Assembly (NCBI GenBank): GCA_963169105.1
Contig: OY720641.1
Location: 75,157,496 to 75,221,495 of the forward strand
Direction of reading: 5' to 3'
DNA from: Ceriagrion tenellum
Lineage: Eukaryota; Arthropoda; Insecta; Odonata; Coenagrionidae
DNA length: 64,000 bases
Under the pieces are notes generated by a model, which searched no databases, was not told the origin of the DNA, and was given only the letters and a program-made list of their open reading frames with translations. A program made the translations under genes and the position numbers. Shown in pieces: positions 11,276 to 24,330 of the stretch. Each line of letters begins with the position of its first letter. Position 1 is the first letter of the stretch.

Positions 11276-14200
11276 TTGACGCAATTTTATTAATTTATAA
11301 CGATCTTTTAATGCACATACACCGAACAAGAATGTCAAATAATAGAATATAGTTGCTACCTAACGTGAAAAAATTTGGACTATCTATGCGTATTGAAATA
11401 TCACCGTACTGAGTTAAAGAGATGGAAGAGGACCACTGAAAGAGTATCACTGGCCAAATGAATATAAAATGATGTCAGTTACTAAGGGTATTAACGTATT
11501 AAGTAGTACTTTTCTCTCAGTAGAAATAACACCAATTCAAGCATCTGTCCAATTCCGAATTTTGGTTCCAACGACGGTAGAGAACGACCAATAATGATGG
11601 AAATCAGATGAAAGGGCTCCCCTAAAAAAAAAAAAAAAATGAACGATTCCAAATGGGGTTATGAGAAAAGTTGGCGCGAGGGCAAACGTTGGCGAATGGA
11701 TAGGATTTTTTACCCAGAGTGGATTTATGAGGCAACTCTAGTTGAAGAATCGTTACTTCACGGCTGGAAACAATGTTGTATTTTCACCCTTTGTTATAGG
11801 AGTGTCAGGCATAATTTTTTCTCAGAGAATACAAAACACAGTAACAGTTCGATACATGCAGGGGAGAGCCATTAAAAAGTTAGGGAACTCATCACTTATT
11901 TATCGTGGACGGATAAAAAGTTAATGCCTTTATGTCTTGGGTTCTCTAAGCGATAAAGATGCACCCCGGAAGGCTTGGGAGAGTTACGATCGACCTAAGT
12001 GAATAATGGTGTGTCACTGTACGGACAAACAAAAATTCGCCATGCCAATATAATTGAGATTATCGTTTCATGCAAACGTATAAAAATGTGAAATTGCAAA
12101 AACAAAAATCAACAGAAAATACATAAAAATTTGATGGTAATATTGTAGTTAATAGACTAATTTTATTAAAAAAGAATCATAAATAATTAATTTAAGGCAA
12201 TTTATTAAACATATTTCGTACATTCACCGCGGTCTCTAATTTATACCCAGCAAATGCAAACAATAAAACGTACGGGGATACGGTCAAAACCCATCAATAA
12301 GCTTACGAGTTCAAAAGGTACTAAGGATTTTCCAATTCGCACATCCAGCCTGAGGCACTCGTATACAACTGCTATGCACCTTTCGTATTTCAATTAGGTG
12401 AGAGACAGTTAAGAGGACAATAATCATTAATTGAGGCCTGAATTGGACCGAAACAATCTCTAGACTTCTAATTGGCGCGACGACACTAAAAATGTATGAA
12501 CCTTGGGCATATCTCTCAATGGCTAGGGATAAACGAATCGTTGAACCGGTTTATTCGTGAGAACAGTCGAGGAGAAGCAAATAAAAAAAAATACACAGAG
12601 CAACTTGATTTCCGCGATCTGCATCTCTATCGAACGGATTTTATTTTACAGAGAGAACGGCGCATTGCTCGGCTCATCTCTCCGGGAAATCCGTTCCTCT
12701 TTTTTCACTGTTATTTATAGAAATCTGGAGAGAGAGGAGGAGAAAGTGAGAGAGAAACGAATACCATCATTCCGGAAAGTTTAGCGAACAGCCCATTGAA
12801 TTCAAGAGAGGAATGTAGGTCGACATTTGTTGGTATCCAAGACAATGAACTTGCCTCGAGGAAGCACGTCTTGCGAAAGAGGCTATGGACTTTAAGACCG
12901 AGTCACTGAAGTAAAAGGTGACGCAGGAACAATTTATCAACTTCAACGCCCACGTCATGACTTAAGAGCTGGGTGAGGGCATAGCGAGAACAAGGGTGTA
13001 CGTAATTGAAATGCTGCAGAGCACTCATAAAAAATAGGAGGCGTAGTCGTACAACATAAGCAACGAGAGTAGGAGGAAGAAACTAGAGGCTGATTAAATG
13101 CAAAAGAAACGAGAAATCGCATCAACATGCGACGAGATAAAAAATATTATCATATGTTCTCATTAAGGCTCCAGCCCACGTGGAAAAAGTATAATACGCG
13201 CGGATTCATGAAGCTACAGCCGGGTTTTCGTCGGCACAAACATATTTGACCGATGATGAAAAATTACTTTATTCCTTATTCTGTGTAATAACTAACTTGT
13301 TATTCGATAAGTTTATGCTTTCATCAATCATACATTTTACGATAAAATGGCTGAAATGCAGAATATAATGGCGTAATGGCGATAAATTTGACCAAGTACA
13401 ATAAGTAAGTCAAGAGCAATATTCCACAATTAAATTAAACTTTAATTACGGACTTGGGTCCAGTATTATAGCACCATCATGATTTAGAGAAGAGTATGAA
13501 AAAGACGCAGTAGCCACTCATTTTACCTCCAGATGATGATGGAATAACATCCCAAACAAGGTTATAACATCAAAGTCTAATTTACTTATGATTACCCAGT
13601 TTCTTGATGAAAAAATACCTTAAATAGCAGAGACCAACATAAAGAAGATTAAACCGCGCATAATGCAGGTCCTCAAATACTTTGATGATTAGAAATATCC
13701 ATTTAAGCCTTAACGTCTATGGTTGGCAACAGCATGGGTAATTTAACGGGCGAGTAAATATATTAAATATATCAAGATAGTCTTGATGTACATAGAAAAC
13801 TATTTGATTTATTTATTACTTAGCATGTATTTATTAAGCGGTGAACGTTTTTGAAGGCTATTCTTCGACCATTTGGAAATTGATTAATGATACCACCATA
13901 CTTACAACTATGAACTAAGGTCAGCACAATTGAAAGGACTTGTACCTTTCCTAATAAAAACTTTCAAGCGGAATTCTAGCAGTTACAATGATATCCGCCA
14001 TACACTTGAATAATAATTAAACTTTAGTGAAAAAGAAATAGTATTAGAGCTACAGTAAGCAACTTCGTAAGAACAAGGGTTTTTACATATCTGCTAAAAA
14101 TAAGTACACAAGAGGAGGACTTTTTGTCACAAGAGTTTCAGTTACCAGACGTTCAAAAGCGCCACTAATTCCTAAAATCACTGCCAATGTTATTTTCTAA

Positions 14201-14707
14201 TAATTGGTGAAGCTAAATTATTGGAAGCAGGAATATTTCGATCAGATACTGCCACAGCTGAGACTATTCTTTCGTCTTATCGCAAAAAAAAGAGCCAGAT
14301 GCAAAAATGACGGTATGTTTTTTAGATCGGCGACACCGGATATCACTTTTGATCGTGGTTTCCAGTTATACGGAGAAAATTAGGGACATTAATACGAAAT
14401 GAATTGGGTTTTTAAGGGCACAATCGCGGAATCAAAAGATGCTTCTTGTGAATACTATAATGAAAAAAGTTTAGCAAGTGAGGTTAGAAAAATAAAATCT
14501 ACTAGACTGGGTTGCCTTAGCATATTATGTCCTCAGACAAACTTTCAAAGCCGAGGCTGTATTTTGTAAAAAAATTCTTCTCACACTTTCCGAATTCTCT
14601 ACAGCTTCTGAGATGGAGAACTGAAATCTCTTGATACGATTTTGTAGCCGTCTACTGAATATCATGAATTTTATACGATCATGAAGTGAGAATTACAATT
14701 TTTGACC
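11276..14707. other. Unassigned AT-rich sequence
   Basis: I recognise no gene or transposon. A run of 16 A residues at 11624-11639 could be a retroposon tail, but no SINE or processed gene is visible just upstream. Open frames at 11639-11875, 12496-12784 and 12767-12958 encode no recognisable protein. The segment 12780-13140 is somewhat less AT-rich than its neighbours. Confidence 0.5.
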
Positions 14708-14711
14708 TTAA
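14708..14711. repeat. TTAA target-site duplication, left
   Basis: TTAA abuts the terminal CCCTGCGTT of the piggyBac-type element. The same four bases recur directly at the other end (15780-15783), as expected for piggyBac insertion. Confidence 0.9.
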
Positions 14712-15779
14712 CCCTGCGTTAGTCCGGTGGGGTGTTTAGACACCCCAACATTTTATTTTTTCTCATAATTTAGCTTTGTTATCACTGATAAACCTCATAT
14801 GTTGAGTACCTTCCTAAATATATTAATAGTTTACGTTTTAATCTTTACTTAATCTGTTTTCATGATTTGTTTGCCAAGATAATTGGTTTTTCTGTTGGGG
14901 TTTTCAAACACCCCACCGCACTACCTGAGGTGTGGATATACAAACTTGCTCTTTTTGGTATCTATTTATCTTTTTGGAGTGTTTCTCATATTGACGTATT
15001 ATGTGTACATAGTCACGACTTAAATCTTGAAATATGTATCGAAGATTTTGTGTTTGTGCTTTGAAAATACTGAACTTTGGGTGCCTCTCATCACGCCATC
15101 TGTTATCTACTTTTGAAAGGTAGTTTGCATTTCAGCGTACGAAGAGCTAACTGAACTACATCGTAGCTCAGTTAGCTCTTCGTTTCGAAACGAATTGATT
15201 ACTGAAATTGTAGTTTTTCTCCGGCAGTCGTACGGGACTGGTCTAGCTGTGCTGTCATGTTGACTTCATCAAACGATACATTGGACACCCATTGCTCGAT
15301 AAGTAGAAATCAAACAGATTTTACATATTTGCGTAGATCATGGGTTGTTCCTTGTGAACGCCAGCAGAATAGACTGAGGAATTCGAGAAAGTATCAGCAG
15401 CAAAATGGATCTTTAGAAGAAACAAAATATTATTCCAAGTTCCTATTCCCTCGCACATACCAATCAAGTCAATATAGAGGTCTTTAATGATCAGAATAAA
15501 AAATAATATGTAAATACAAACTATATTGCTATTATAAATAAAGACCATTGCCGTTTTGAAAAAATACAAAGTGTGCTTTTATTAAATTAATGAATTTCTT
15601 TAATCATTTGAATATAAATACAATATAAGAAGCAGAACCACCATTATTAAAAGTGAGGGAGTACGTATAAGAAATTTTATGGGAATACTGGAAAAAGTAA
15701 AAATTCTACACAATTTTTTTCACTTGGGGTGTCCAAACACCCCACCGTACTAAAGGCGCACCAAATGCCCAACGCAGGG
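14712..15779. mobile_element. Non-autonomous piggyBac-type DNA transposon (1,068 bp)
   Basis: The ends are CCCTGCGTT and, on the opposite strand, CCCTGCGTT, each abutting TTAA. Inside each end lies an inverted subterminal repeat, GGTGGGGTGTTT. It sits 5 bases from the terminal repeat on the left but about 24 bases away on the right. Such asymmetric spacing of an internal repeat is a hallmark of piggyBac-family ends. A third copy of the GGGGT..TTT/AACACCCC motif lies within at about 14895-14922. The largest internal frames (14867-15064 and 15257-15487, both +) show no DDD transposase or C-terminal Cys-rich domain, and the element is less than half the length of an autonomous copy. It must have been mobilised in trans. 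Perfect TTAA duplications and intact ends suggest a recent insertion. Confidence 0.9.
15139..15183. repeat. Hairpin inside the piggyBac-type element
   Basis: Arms 15139-15159 and 15163-15183 pair at 20 of 21 positions around a 3-nt loop (ATC). The stem includes AGAGCTAACTGA/TCAGTTAGCTCT. It lies near the middle of the element. It may be a fold-back structure of the transposon or an old nested insertion. Confidence 0.9.
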
Positions 15780-15783
15780 TTAA
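15780..15783. repeat. TTAA target-site duplication, right
   Basis: TTAA directly follows the terminal AACGCAGGG and matches the left TTAA exactly. Confidence 0.9.
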
Positions 15784-16363
15784 ATTATCTCTCCTAGTAA
15801 TAATTTCTTCCCGAATTGCCAAATCAAATCTTTTGCATAAATTGCAATTGAAATTTTATGCATTTATAGAAACACAAATCATACTTATGACGATTGTATG
15901 CCTTCATTTCATTAAGTTACAATAATTAAATGGATGTAATACTTATGTTAAAATGTTTTTCAGAGTTAAAACACAGTGAGAATAATATTAAAGGCATGCA
16001 TAGACAAACAAATCATTGGAAGTAGTGCATTATCATCGAAGAGAGTAATGAGATTTTCCTGCTATGCTGGAGTTTACGATTCCTTAACCGACGTCCTTAC
16101 ATGTAAGAGCCCCTTCGGAAACCTATTTCACCCTATTTTGAACACTATTTTGCTAATCCATAAGCACGTCTTGAAGTCCTACAAATTCCCAGTTTTATTA
16201 CACATGCCACCGTCGTTTGCAATTAAGTTCTTTTTTACCAACGTTAAAACTTTAAAAAAGGCAAAAATCCAAAATCAATCTCCCTTTTGCCGTGCTTGGA
16301 ATCAAAGGCAATTCGCGCAAAATAAACATTCACCGACCTCAACGCTTTATATATTTTTTTTCA
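15784..16363. other. Unassigned AT-rich sequence
   Basis: The 195-codon + frame 15976-16563, the longest in the window, starts here and runs into the GC-rich islet. It crosses a pyrimidine tract ending in CAG (about 16349-16364) that would suit a splice acceptor. Its peptide has no domain or signal peptide I recognise. I do not call it a gene. Confidence 0.4.
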
Positions 16364-16640
16364 GATTTCAAAGGAAGACGTCTGGGATTGATGGGAAGCA
16401 CTGTGGTTCACACTCCCGGCTGACACGTGCCCTTTTTGCGAAGGCATGCAAATTGCTTTTTCCGCGCCGGGCCCCAGTGCCACCGCTCCAGCCCACAACT
16501 TCCTTACCCGGCGGTTGCCGCCGCCGTAATATCGCCGCCCGCCCGATAACCAGTTGCCGATGAATGGCAGTCGCTGCCCCTCCATCTCTCCCGCCGTTTC
16601 TCCACCCTCCCGCCTTACGAATCATATTGGACTCGCCTTT
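16364..16640. other. GC-rich islet, possible exon edge
   Basis: A compact CpG-rich block (GCCGCCGCCG, GCCGCCCGCCCG and similar) starts just after TATATTTTTTTTCAG, which is a good match to a + strand 3' splice site with polypyrimidine tract. Downstream composition changes abruptly from AT-rich to GC-rich, as it often does at exon borders. No conserved protein could be read in any frame, so a UTR exon, a regulatory island or chance are all open. An octamer-like ATGCAAAT occurs near 16446. Confidence 0.25.
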
Positions 16641-19040
16641 TATTAGACGACTAGACAATTGACAGGCGAGACGAAGAGCGAAGTGCGAGGTAAAGAGGTT
16701 TTCCCCGAGGGAAGGATATGAGAATGAAAAATGCACGTGCACTTCAGGATTTTTCCCAGCGAAGGAGACAGCTTCCTAGCATATCTAAAACTGCGTCGAA
16801 GAGGAAACAAAAATGATTGGCGGGATTGACACTTGTTTTCAGCAAGTTCAATACTGTTGTTCACTCCTTTTTGCATGATCCGTAGTACGGTGAGAGTTAT
16901 AATAGACCCATACATCAATTGTTCTACTTTTAGACCTTACGAAGGAGGTTAAATGAAAACCTATGAATAATATATGGAAGTGCCATGCTAGTGATATCTA
17001 CAAAACATCTGACGTGTATCGAAAGCAGTACAGAATAGCGGGAAAATAAGATATTTTTTTAGGTCCATAGACGACAATATTATATTCAAATTAGCGTGTC
17101 CTCAGCTGGAAATAAAATCACAGCATAAAAATACGTCCATTCAACAAATTTGTCTCACTCTCGAATGTAACACGCTTCCCGAAAATCAAATTTTGATTTC
17201 TGTATTCCAGCATTTGGTTGACGTCATATTCCTTGAATTTGATTGGCCTTCACTTTTCGTGCCATTTTCGGGTTCATCTTCGATTGTCCAGTTTTACGAA
17301 CTACTCACCGGAACAAGGACAAATATCAACACACATACTCCTATTTTTTTTGGAGAAAACTATACTCAATAAGCCAATGAAAAAGAAGAATTTTTATGCA
17401 TTTTTTATCGTAAGTCAACATTATTGGAAATAATTAAATACATATTGCCATAAATAATTCAATCCACGCACCGTAAATGGATAAAATAAAAACCAGTGAA
17501 AGTCTATTTGGCAATCAAAACACTATTCAATTACACTCTTATCCTACGTCCTCTCCCTCTTAATTATATTGTTCCCTTCTCCCCTTACATGGCTCGTGTT
17601 GTAACACCCCTTGCCACACGTATCAGAGGCATTTTATAGGATTGTATTTAGATGTGGATCCATGTCACTATATTCTGTTATTAGGCAAGAGATTTCAAGA
17701 CACTCCCTATTCAAATTAAACCATCTTAATAAAAACTGCGAAATTTTTTTCTCATTTTTATCATGATTTTATTCATTTTTAAGGTAAATGTAATAATATT
17801 AACCATTATCTGAACAGAATGTGATAGCAGTAAGACTACCTATTAGAAATATCTCCGAAGAAAAAAATAATAATAGAAATACATACATACGGTCCACGAA
17901 TGCCATCGCAGTCTCAATTTGTCACCAACGATTGCTTTCAGCAACCTATCTTCAGCGAATGGTCTCATCAATAGCATAAGTTTTAAAGCAAATAATTTCA
18001 AACCTCAGGCGTTTCTGAATTATTATCCAAAAGAAATGAGTAAATTTTAGTACAAATAAACCTCAAATACATCCCATTCTGAATTTTAATGAATTTCTGC
18101 ACATATCTAGAAGTAGCTTATCGTAAAAGTATAGAATAGTTTCGCAAATTCTTGGAGAAATTATAGCATAAAAATTTCACAATTTCCCCCAGAGGAGAAT
18201 AGAAAAAAGTCGGAAAATTTATTCCTTACACTGAGAGAATCAAGCAAATCGGTCAAACACCTCCTAGCTATTCAGCCGTTTAAACATAAAATTGAGGACG
18301 CCAATATGATTCACTCGCAGTGATTCATATATATGCCTCCCATTTCATGCACTCCATGCCCTTTGAGCATAATGTGAGCAGGGTACAAGAGCGAACTGCG
18401 CATGGGTTTTCAAGATTCCATGGGAGACATAATGCCACCGCTAGCATGAAGAATTCTCCCACGAAATGTACGCTCAGTTCATCACAGAATTCCTTTTTCT
18501 ATTTGCTTCTGCGTCTTACTTGCATCTGGGGCACCGGAAGGACAAAATTAAATAATAGCTCGCGTTCTGACTCGAGGTGACCCAGTGGGACTTAGGGTTC
18601 CACCGTGACCATAAAATCCCGGAATCCTCGAGCTGAGAATAAATAAAAAAGAATGCCCAAGAGAGAGAGAGAGAGGGAGGGAGATGGGGGGCTTGTGGCA
18701 TTTAAAGGACTTTCTTGCTCAGCGAGCGTCCATTGACCTTATGCGCCATGCCGTGTGAATGCCTCTGCCCCTCACACCATATCCGACCCTCACAATCACC
18801 CGACTCCCCACTCTCTTTGCATAACAGATCTGAGATTTTAAGCGCAGGCAAGCGAGAATTACACTATTCGCTTGTTTTGACCGTTTTTCGGTCGTTTACA
18901 TTTCATCAAGAATCATTTCCCGTCAGGTATGCGCAACAACTTAAAATTATTTAAGTGATAGTTACAATTTTACTAATGCAGTGCTACATTAAACGTTGTA
19001 AAAATAAGCACGCTGCTTCTTTCAAGAAGCAATACAAACC
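16641..19040. other. Unassigned sequence
   Basis: I recognise no gene or transposon. A GA-rich simple tract ((GA)n followed by GGGAGGGAG) lies at about 18661-18688. A CRE-like TGACGTCA occurs at 17219-17226 and could be chance. Confidence 0.5.
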
Positions 19041-19091
19041 ATAGCCATGAAATAATTTGGACTCGAATAGCCATGAAATAATTTGGACTCG
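19041..19091. repeat. Two-copy tandem repeat, 26-bp unit
   Basis: The unit beginning ATAGCCATGAAATAATTTGG occurs at 19041-19066 and again at 19067-19091, with no mismatch across the shared 25 bases. Perfect identity suggests a recent replication-slippage duplication. Confidence 0.95.
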
Positions 19092-22000
19092 CGGGATGAA
19101 ATACATGGAAAACTTGCATCCAAATCATGGCGACGAGAAAACAAGTGAAATGAAAATCAGAACTTTTTTTCACAATATTTACTAAGTTTGATTTCTAATT
19201 TATGTTCCATTTATCTTGCTAAATTCTACCAAATATATACTGGAGGTAAATAAAGAATTCAGGGCTGGTAATGATACCAAAGTCACTGGTAATTTTTCCT
19301 AAAGCTATGGAGGTCCAATGCTTAGACGCTAAGTTTTAATTTTAATATGGAAAATTAAAGATTGTAGGGCATCATTATGCTGAAATTGGGAAAAAGTTAC
19401 CATAAGAAAGTTCGTAAGAAGAGCATAGGGAAATAATAGAGATTATTCGTGCTAGAGCGGAAGAAATAGGGAATCCCGACTTTTGTATGAAAGTTTTATT
19501 TATAATCCCGATTGAAGTTTCAATCTTCATTAAAGAAGATTAAAAACATTATAAATCTGAATTACATTTCATTAGAAGGACTTATGAGTATATTTCATGT
19601 TGATCAATCCCTCAAGTTCCCCCTTAAAAAGATATGCCTATCTGGGCGCCATATAACGGCTACATAGACAACTAGTAACTTTCATGGCGACACTAAACAC
19701 TGAAGCTCTATGCACTAAATATATGGTTCTAAAACCTTTATTTACCATCATGAGTGGATTTTAACGTAGTTGTATTGAGTGTAACATTTAGCCTATGAAA
19801 GTAGTTATAGCGTGTAAGTATTTAAATATAAATTATTTCCATCCAGACTTTTCAATATAGTGAAAGTCAATTAACAAGAAGGGCCAGGTTAAAAATAGCA
19901 AAATGATAACGACGGAAAAACTGTTTTCAAAAATCAATAATGTGAACATTTTGAACCTGCAACTTATCATGGTAATATTACCTTCCGGTATGGCAATTTA
20001 TTCATAATGCACCAAAATGTAGAACGCAGTCACGTGCACGGGAGGTAGAGATGAATTAGTCGAGATACTGACCCAAAACTCATAATCGATAGTAGTCAGA
20101 TGTGATATACAGTTCCGCAAAAACACATATTAGTTTGATTAGTGTTTCAGCGGAGGCTCATACCAATAAGGTGCTCTCGACTCCAGCCTACAATGAAGCA
20201 CAGGTGCATAATATGCCAAAGATGCAAATAATGAACCCTATCTTTTTGCTTGTAATACATATTTTTATGGAGTAACGTAAGTAACATTACGTTTGAAACT
20301 TTACCTCATTTCCAATCAAATGACCAACTTAACTCAAATAATAATTTCAAGTGAAAAGCATACTTAATAAAGTATAAAAATTGATGCTACGACAAGGATA
20401 CAAAGCACTTTCAATAGTACTCCAGAGAACACAAAATAACTGAAAAGAGGAATTCGAAATTACCTTCCCTTAATTTTCTAGGAAGTCTTGAATTCTATAG
20501 GAGAATACTACTTAGCCTCAGGTGAAATTTGCGGTAAAGTCTAATTTGAGCCCTTTGAGCATAAAGAACCATGATTCACTGGCACATCGCGGTAAGGGAG
20601 GGGGTATTCAAAAATATTGGAGTTCTGGCCTCTGTCGTCGCAAAAGAGAATCGGAGGGCCATTTTCAGCAAAAAAAATAAAAATGACACAAATATTGAAC
20701 GATGAATTTTGCCTCTCTCAGAGACAGCTCCAATTATAGCCGTAATAGTTTTTTTAGAAAGGGAATCAGTAATACGTACTTCCAACTCTGTGTTAGTTTC
20801 ATTGCTCTCACCCTCCACTTCAAAGAACTTGCGAGAATTCCACTCAATTAATCTCCAGCGCAAGTAAAAGATTCACAAAAAGAGTCGAAGTCCGATGATG
20901 TGAGTCTGTCTTTCACTCGAATATATTAAGCAATCACGTAACATATATAGCCATGATTGCACGATTCCCTGTTCAGGAATATATATTGAAACCACACTCT
21001 TCGAAAATATCTGTTGCTAGCATGTGTAGAGTGCTGGGTATGGCATTCTCCATACATCGTAATGCAGAAGAAAGAATTGATGCACGTAACAAACGTTAAT
21101 TTAAAGTCCATGTCGTGAGTGGCTAAAAAAATATGGAAGCAATCAAGTTAAAGATGCGAAATGTTTGAAAATTCATCCAACTTTACAATAGCTAAACACA
21201 ACTAACGATAACAACAAACACAATTGCCGAAATAGGAACTCGACGGAATCACTGATGAGCTTGAAGATTCCATTAATTTAATTATTACTCACGTGATTAG
21301 AGTCAATGATTTTTTAGCACTTGTGGTGTATTTTCAAAAGACGAAAACGTTCTTTTCCATGCGCGGATCCTTTAAGCAAAAGTAAGAGCAGAAATGACAC
21401 AGTCCTTTCCTCACTCCAGAGATGAGTTCCAAATATTTCCCTTTGATATGATAGCGGTGGCACTGTCGGAGTGGCATTGCCTTTGAAAATTTCCTCCTGA
21501 GAAGGGATTATAGTTCATCATCACGCAAGCATCGATCATGCCGCGCATAAGGTTGGAATTCCTCCTGGCAGCAAGCGTCTTAAGAAAGATGAAAGGAATG
21601 AACTACAGTGAAAGACGTCGGATGAAACGGGAGAGGAAGGCTGCAAAGTGAAAAAGGGAAAAGACGCTGAACGGCCCAGAGGCACACGGAGAGAAGAGGA
21701 TGGCTTTCTGCGTAAACCGCTGTTCACAGCCTCAGACAGCGTCTATGATGGCGACTATGTATTCATCGATAAGGAACTATGTTTATCAAATAATTTTAAT
21801 TAATTTCTGGATGAAAAAGTGAATTTTCAATAAAACTCAACTGATGAGAACCACGCCCTCAAAGGTACGACTACAAAAATATCTCTCTCCAATGGTCGGA
21901 GGAAGTTTTGAACATCACACATTAGCAAATGTGGCTTTAAAACTAAAACCATTCCCAATCAATAAACCCGAGGAGAACTGATAGAAAAGTAACTCCTCAA

Positions 22001-23394
22001 CCTCTGGACCCATTCACTCAATATACCAATGATAACCACTCGGGGTTCTTGGGAGACTAAATACAGGATGCCGGAGTTACGATCGGTACTATAGATTCTT
22101 CAGCTATTTATCTATGGGAAGATTTTATCGACAACAAGTCTAACTACCGCACTTAACGAAAGGACGTTTAAAGAACGTAGCTCATATTACCGTTCCTATA
22201 AAAAAGGAATATTTTACATACCGTATCTCTAAGTACCGCACCTAGCAATGGGGAGATTTTATACCTCGTAAATAATTTAGCGCAGCTGCAATAATGGTCA
22301 AGGTTTTCCGTCTTTTTCAAAGGCGTTGCCTAGCAATTTTCTTGAATATCTTTTGCAGCTTTTACCTGCAGACCAATTCCGAAAAACTAACTCGAGCACG
22401 GGTCTTCTTAACGCATGCGCTCACGTTATCGTAAATTTTCGATTTCAGTCATGTGTTCGAAAATGTATTTCATTGATGAAAGATCTGGTGCTCTCCCCGC
22501 GAATCGATTGAATGAAGAAATGCAAACCAGAGAAATTTTGATTGTTATTTCCCAAATTTTGGCAGGAACTTCATATTAGTTTCAATTTATGGAGTGCATC
22601 CTTAGTGCAAAAACTGAGAGAATTGCCCTTCTAACGACGTTTACGTTTTAGATAACAATGGTACCGCGGCAAGAGAATCCGTGTTCCCACTGCGCATACT
22701 GCAATAAGTTCGAAATATCGCGAAGAAAAAAATCATCTCAGTTGTACTACACGAAAGAATATGAACTATTAGTTCATTCACAGGTGTCAGTAATCTTTAT
22801 CTCTATTCAGTTATCCAAACAAAAAGATGAATTTCCATGAATATTTTCTCCAAACATGTCCGATGAAAATAGGGGAATAACCATTATATCAAAAGCAGAG
22901 GTTAAGGGGGTAAATTTCCTCCCAGTTATATATTGTGCACCAAAGCAAGCTAAATAAATGATAAATACTGGGCGAAATAAATTTAGCGCTTTGACTAGAG
23001 TTCCCAGTAGATTGATTGATTTGATAGATTTGAACAAGATAATTTTCATGATGTCAAATTTTACGTCAAAGCTACTTCATTGACTTGAATTCGTATGAGC
23101 TAATGAAAACCATGTTTTAGATAAATGAAACACCGGTTAAGGTGATCCAGTAAAAAAATAAAGAAACAGGGCATTAACTAGTTGAAGAGATGACTGCAGC
23201 GCTATTTCAACAATATTGAAAAAACTGCAAATTATTGCAATTTTTACCATCAAAATGGATAGAATATAACTAGATCTTTGGATTAATGCTACCTCAACAA
23301 TTTTACAGCCCAAAATGAGGTGAAAATTGTTAATTCTTACGCATAAAAACGTTATCCTGCTTTATTAGTCCTCTTTACAGATCTTAACACTTAC
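19092..23394. other. Unassigned AT-rich sequence
   Basis: I see no supported gene or mobile element across about 4.3 kb. All open frames are below 100 codons with unrecognised peptides. A GATTTTAT/ACCGCAC motif recurs loosely at 22110-22270 but is too weak to call a repeat. Confidence 0.5.
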
Positions 23395-23720
23395 ATGGAA
23401 CCTGTCATCACACCGTCCAACAGGCTTTTCTTTCTCACCACGGGCACTAAATTAAAATCAATAACTCTTCCGAGTGGCAAAAGAGGGAAAGGAGAGGTGC
23501 CATGCGGGTACATTGTGAGGCCGAAAGAGGAAAAGGCCCTCTCTGGAAGATTCCCAAACCATGGCCGAGAATATTTTTGGAAGAAGAAAGAGCCAGGGCG
23601 ATGGAGAGCTCACGTTAAAAACAGCATCGACCCCAACGCAGAGAGGTCCTTGAAAAGTGTAAGGAAAACTCCCTATGTTAATTTATCTCTCCGAGTCCGT
23701 CCACTTAGGCAGACTTAAAT
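23395..23720. other. Moderately GC-rich block with a 107-codon frame
   Basis: A + frame runs 23395-23718 and encodes a Lys/Arg-rich peptide without a domain I recognise. Composition is richer in G+C than the surroundings. No splice or translation context supports a gene. I record it only because it is one of the longer frames that coincide with a change in composition. Confidence 0.15.
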
Positions 23721-23982
23721 GCTTTTCATTTATGGAGGGTCTTTATTTTATCTCCCAACCTTTCAACCTTCCCACCCCTTCCTCACACCCCTACCTGTCC
23801 TTCCGACGGTCGCACATTTCTCTCGCCTACGCAATTGAAGCATCCTTCATCAGTTTTCTGCATTTGAAACCGTGCCTCGATAAAGGTACCTACACTACCA
23901 AAGCACAAACATACGGTCAATGATATGTGTATTAGTGGCAAGGCTAATTCGGACACAAGTAACGAGTAAGGGAAAGGAATTG

Positions 23983-24070
23983 ACAAGAGTAATAGGATGG
24001 GGGAAGAGTAAAAATAATAGACATTTGCCTCTCATATAACAATATTTTACATCTCGTCCCATGTGCCGGA
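23983..24070. repeat. Diverged direct repeat, copy 1 (upstream of SINE)
   Basis: The block contains AATAGGATGGGGGAA, an A-rich stretch, ATTTGCCTCT and CATGTGCC in the same order and spacing as 24331-24424. Identity is roughly three quarters by eye. The two copies flank the SINE at 24115-24301. Confidence 0.75.
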
Positions 24071-24114
24071 AGAAAGAAAAGAGAAAAGAAAGGGAAGAAA
24101 GTTCTGGACTTCTG

Positions 24115-24301
24115 TCTTCCCTGGTGGCGATGGGGTAAAGTCCTCGCATTTCATTCCAAGGGTCTCGGCTTCGAGTCCCGTCTGTGTAGTTTTTTCCCCA
24201 CTCAGAACATGGGTGTTGGTGTTGGTATGTTGTTAATGTAAATTACCCGATGCAAAAGGCTTATAATGTACCGTTTGCGGGGTTGTGAAAATAAATAAAT
24301 C
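24115..24301 (+). mobile_element. tRNA-derived SINE
   Basis: The 5' part has the RNA polymerase III internal promoter of a tRNA-like head. The A-box-like TGGCGATGGGG starts at about 24124. The B-box GGCTTCGAGTCC lies at 24167-24178, 43 bases further on, a tRNA-like spacing. A non-tRNA body follows (ACTCAGAACATGGGTG...), then an AAATAAATAAATC tail ending at 24301. This tail closely resembles the TAAATAAATAAATC tail of the LINE at 1890-1913, which hints at mobilisation by a related LINE. I could not identify clear target-site duplications. The 3' acceptor does not fold back on the 5' end, so this is not a functional tRNA gene. Confidence 0.75.
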
Positions 24302-24330
24302 TACCTACAAGCTTTTAAAGCCGCAGTAAA

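Noticed and set aside
11624..11639. Poly-A run as a retroposon tail
   Set aside because: No SINE head, LINE 3' end or processed gene is recognisable upstream.
16446..16453. Octamer ATGCAAAT as a regulatory site
   Set aside because: Single short match without supporting context.
15976..16563. 195-codon open frame, the longest in the window
   Set aside because: No recognisable domain, mixed AT-rich then GC-rich composition, and it crosses a likely splice-acceptor-like pyrimidine tract. Chance is the simpler explanation.
17219..17226. CRE-like TGACGTCA site
   Set aside because: An 8-base match is expected about once by chance in a window of this size, and no promoter is nearby.
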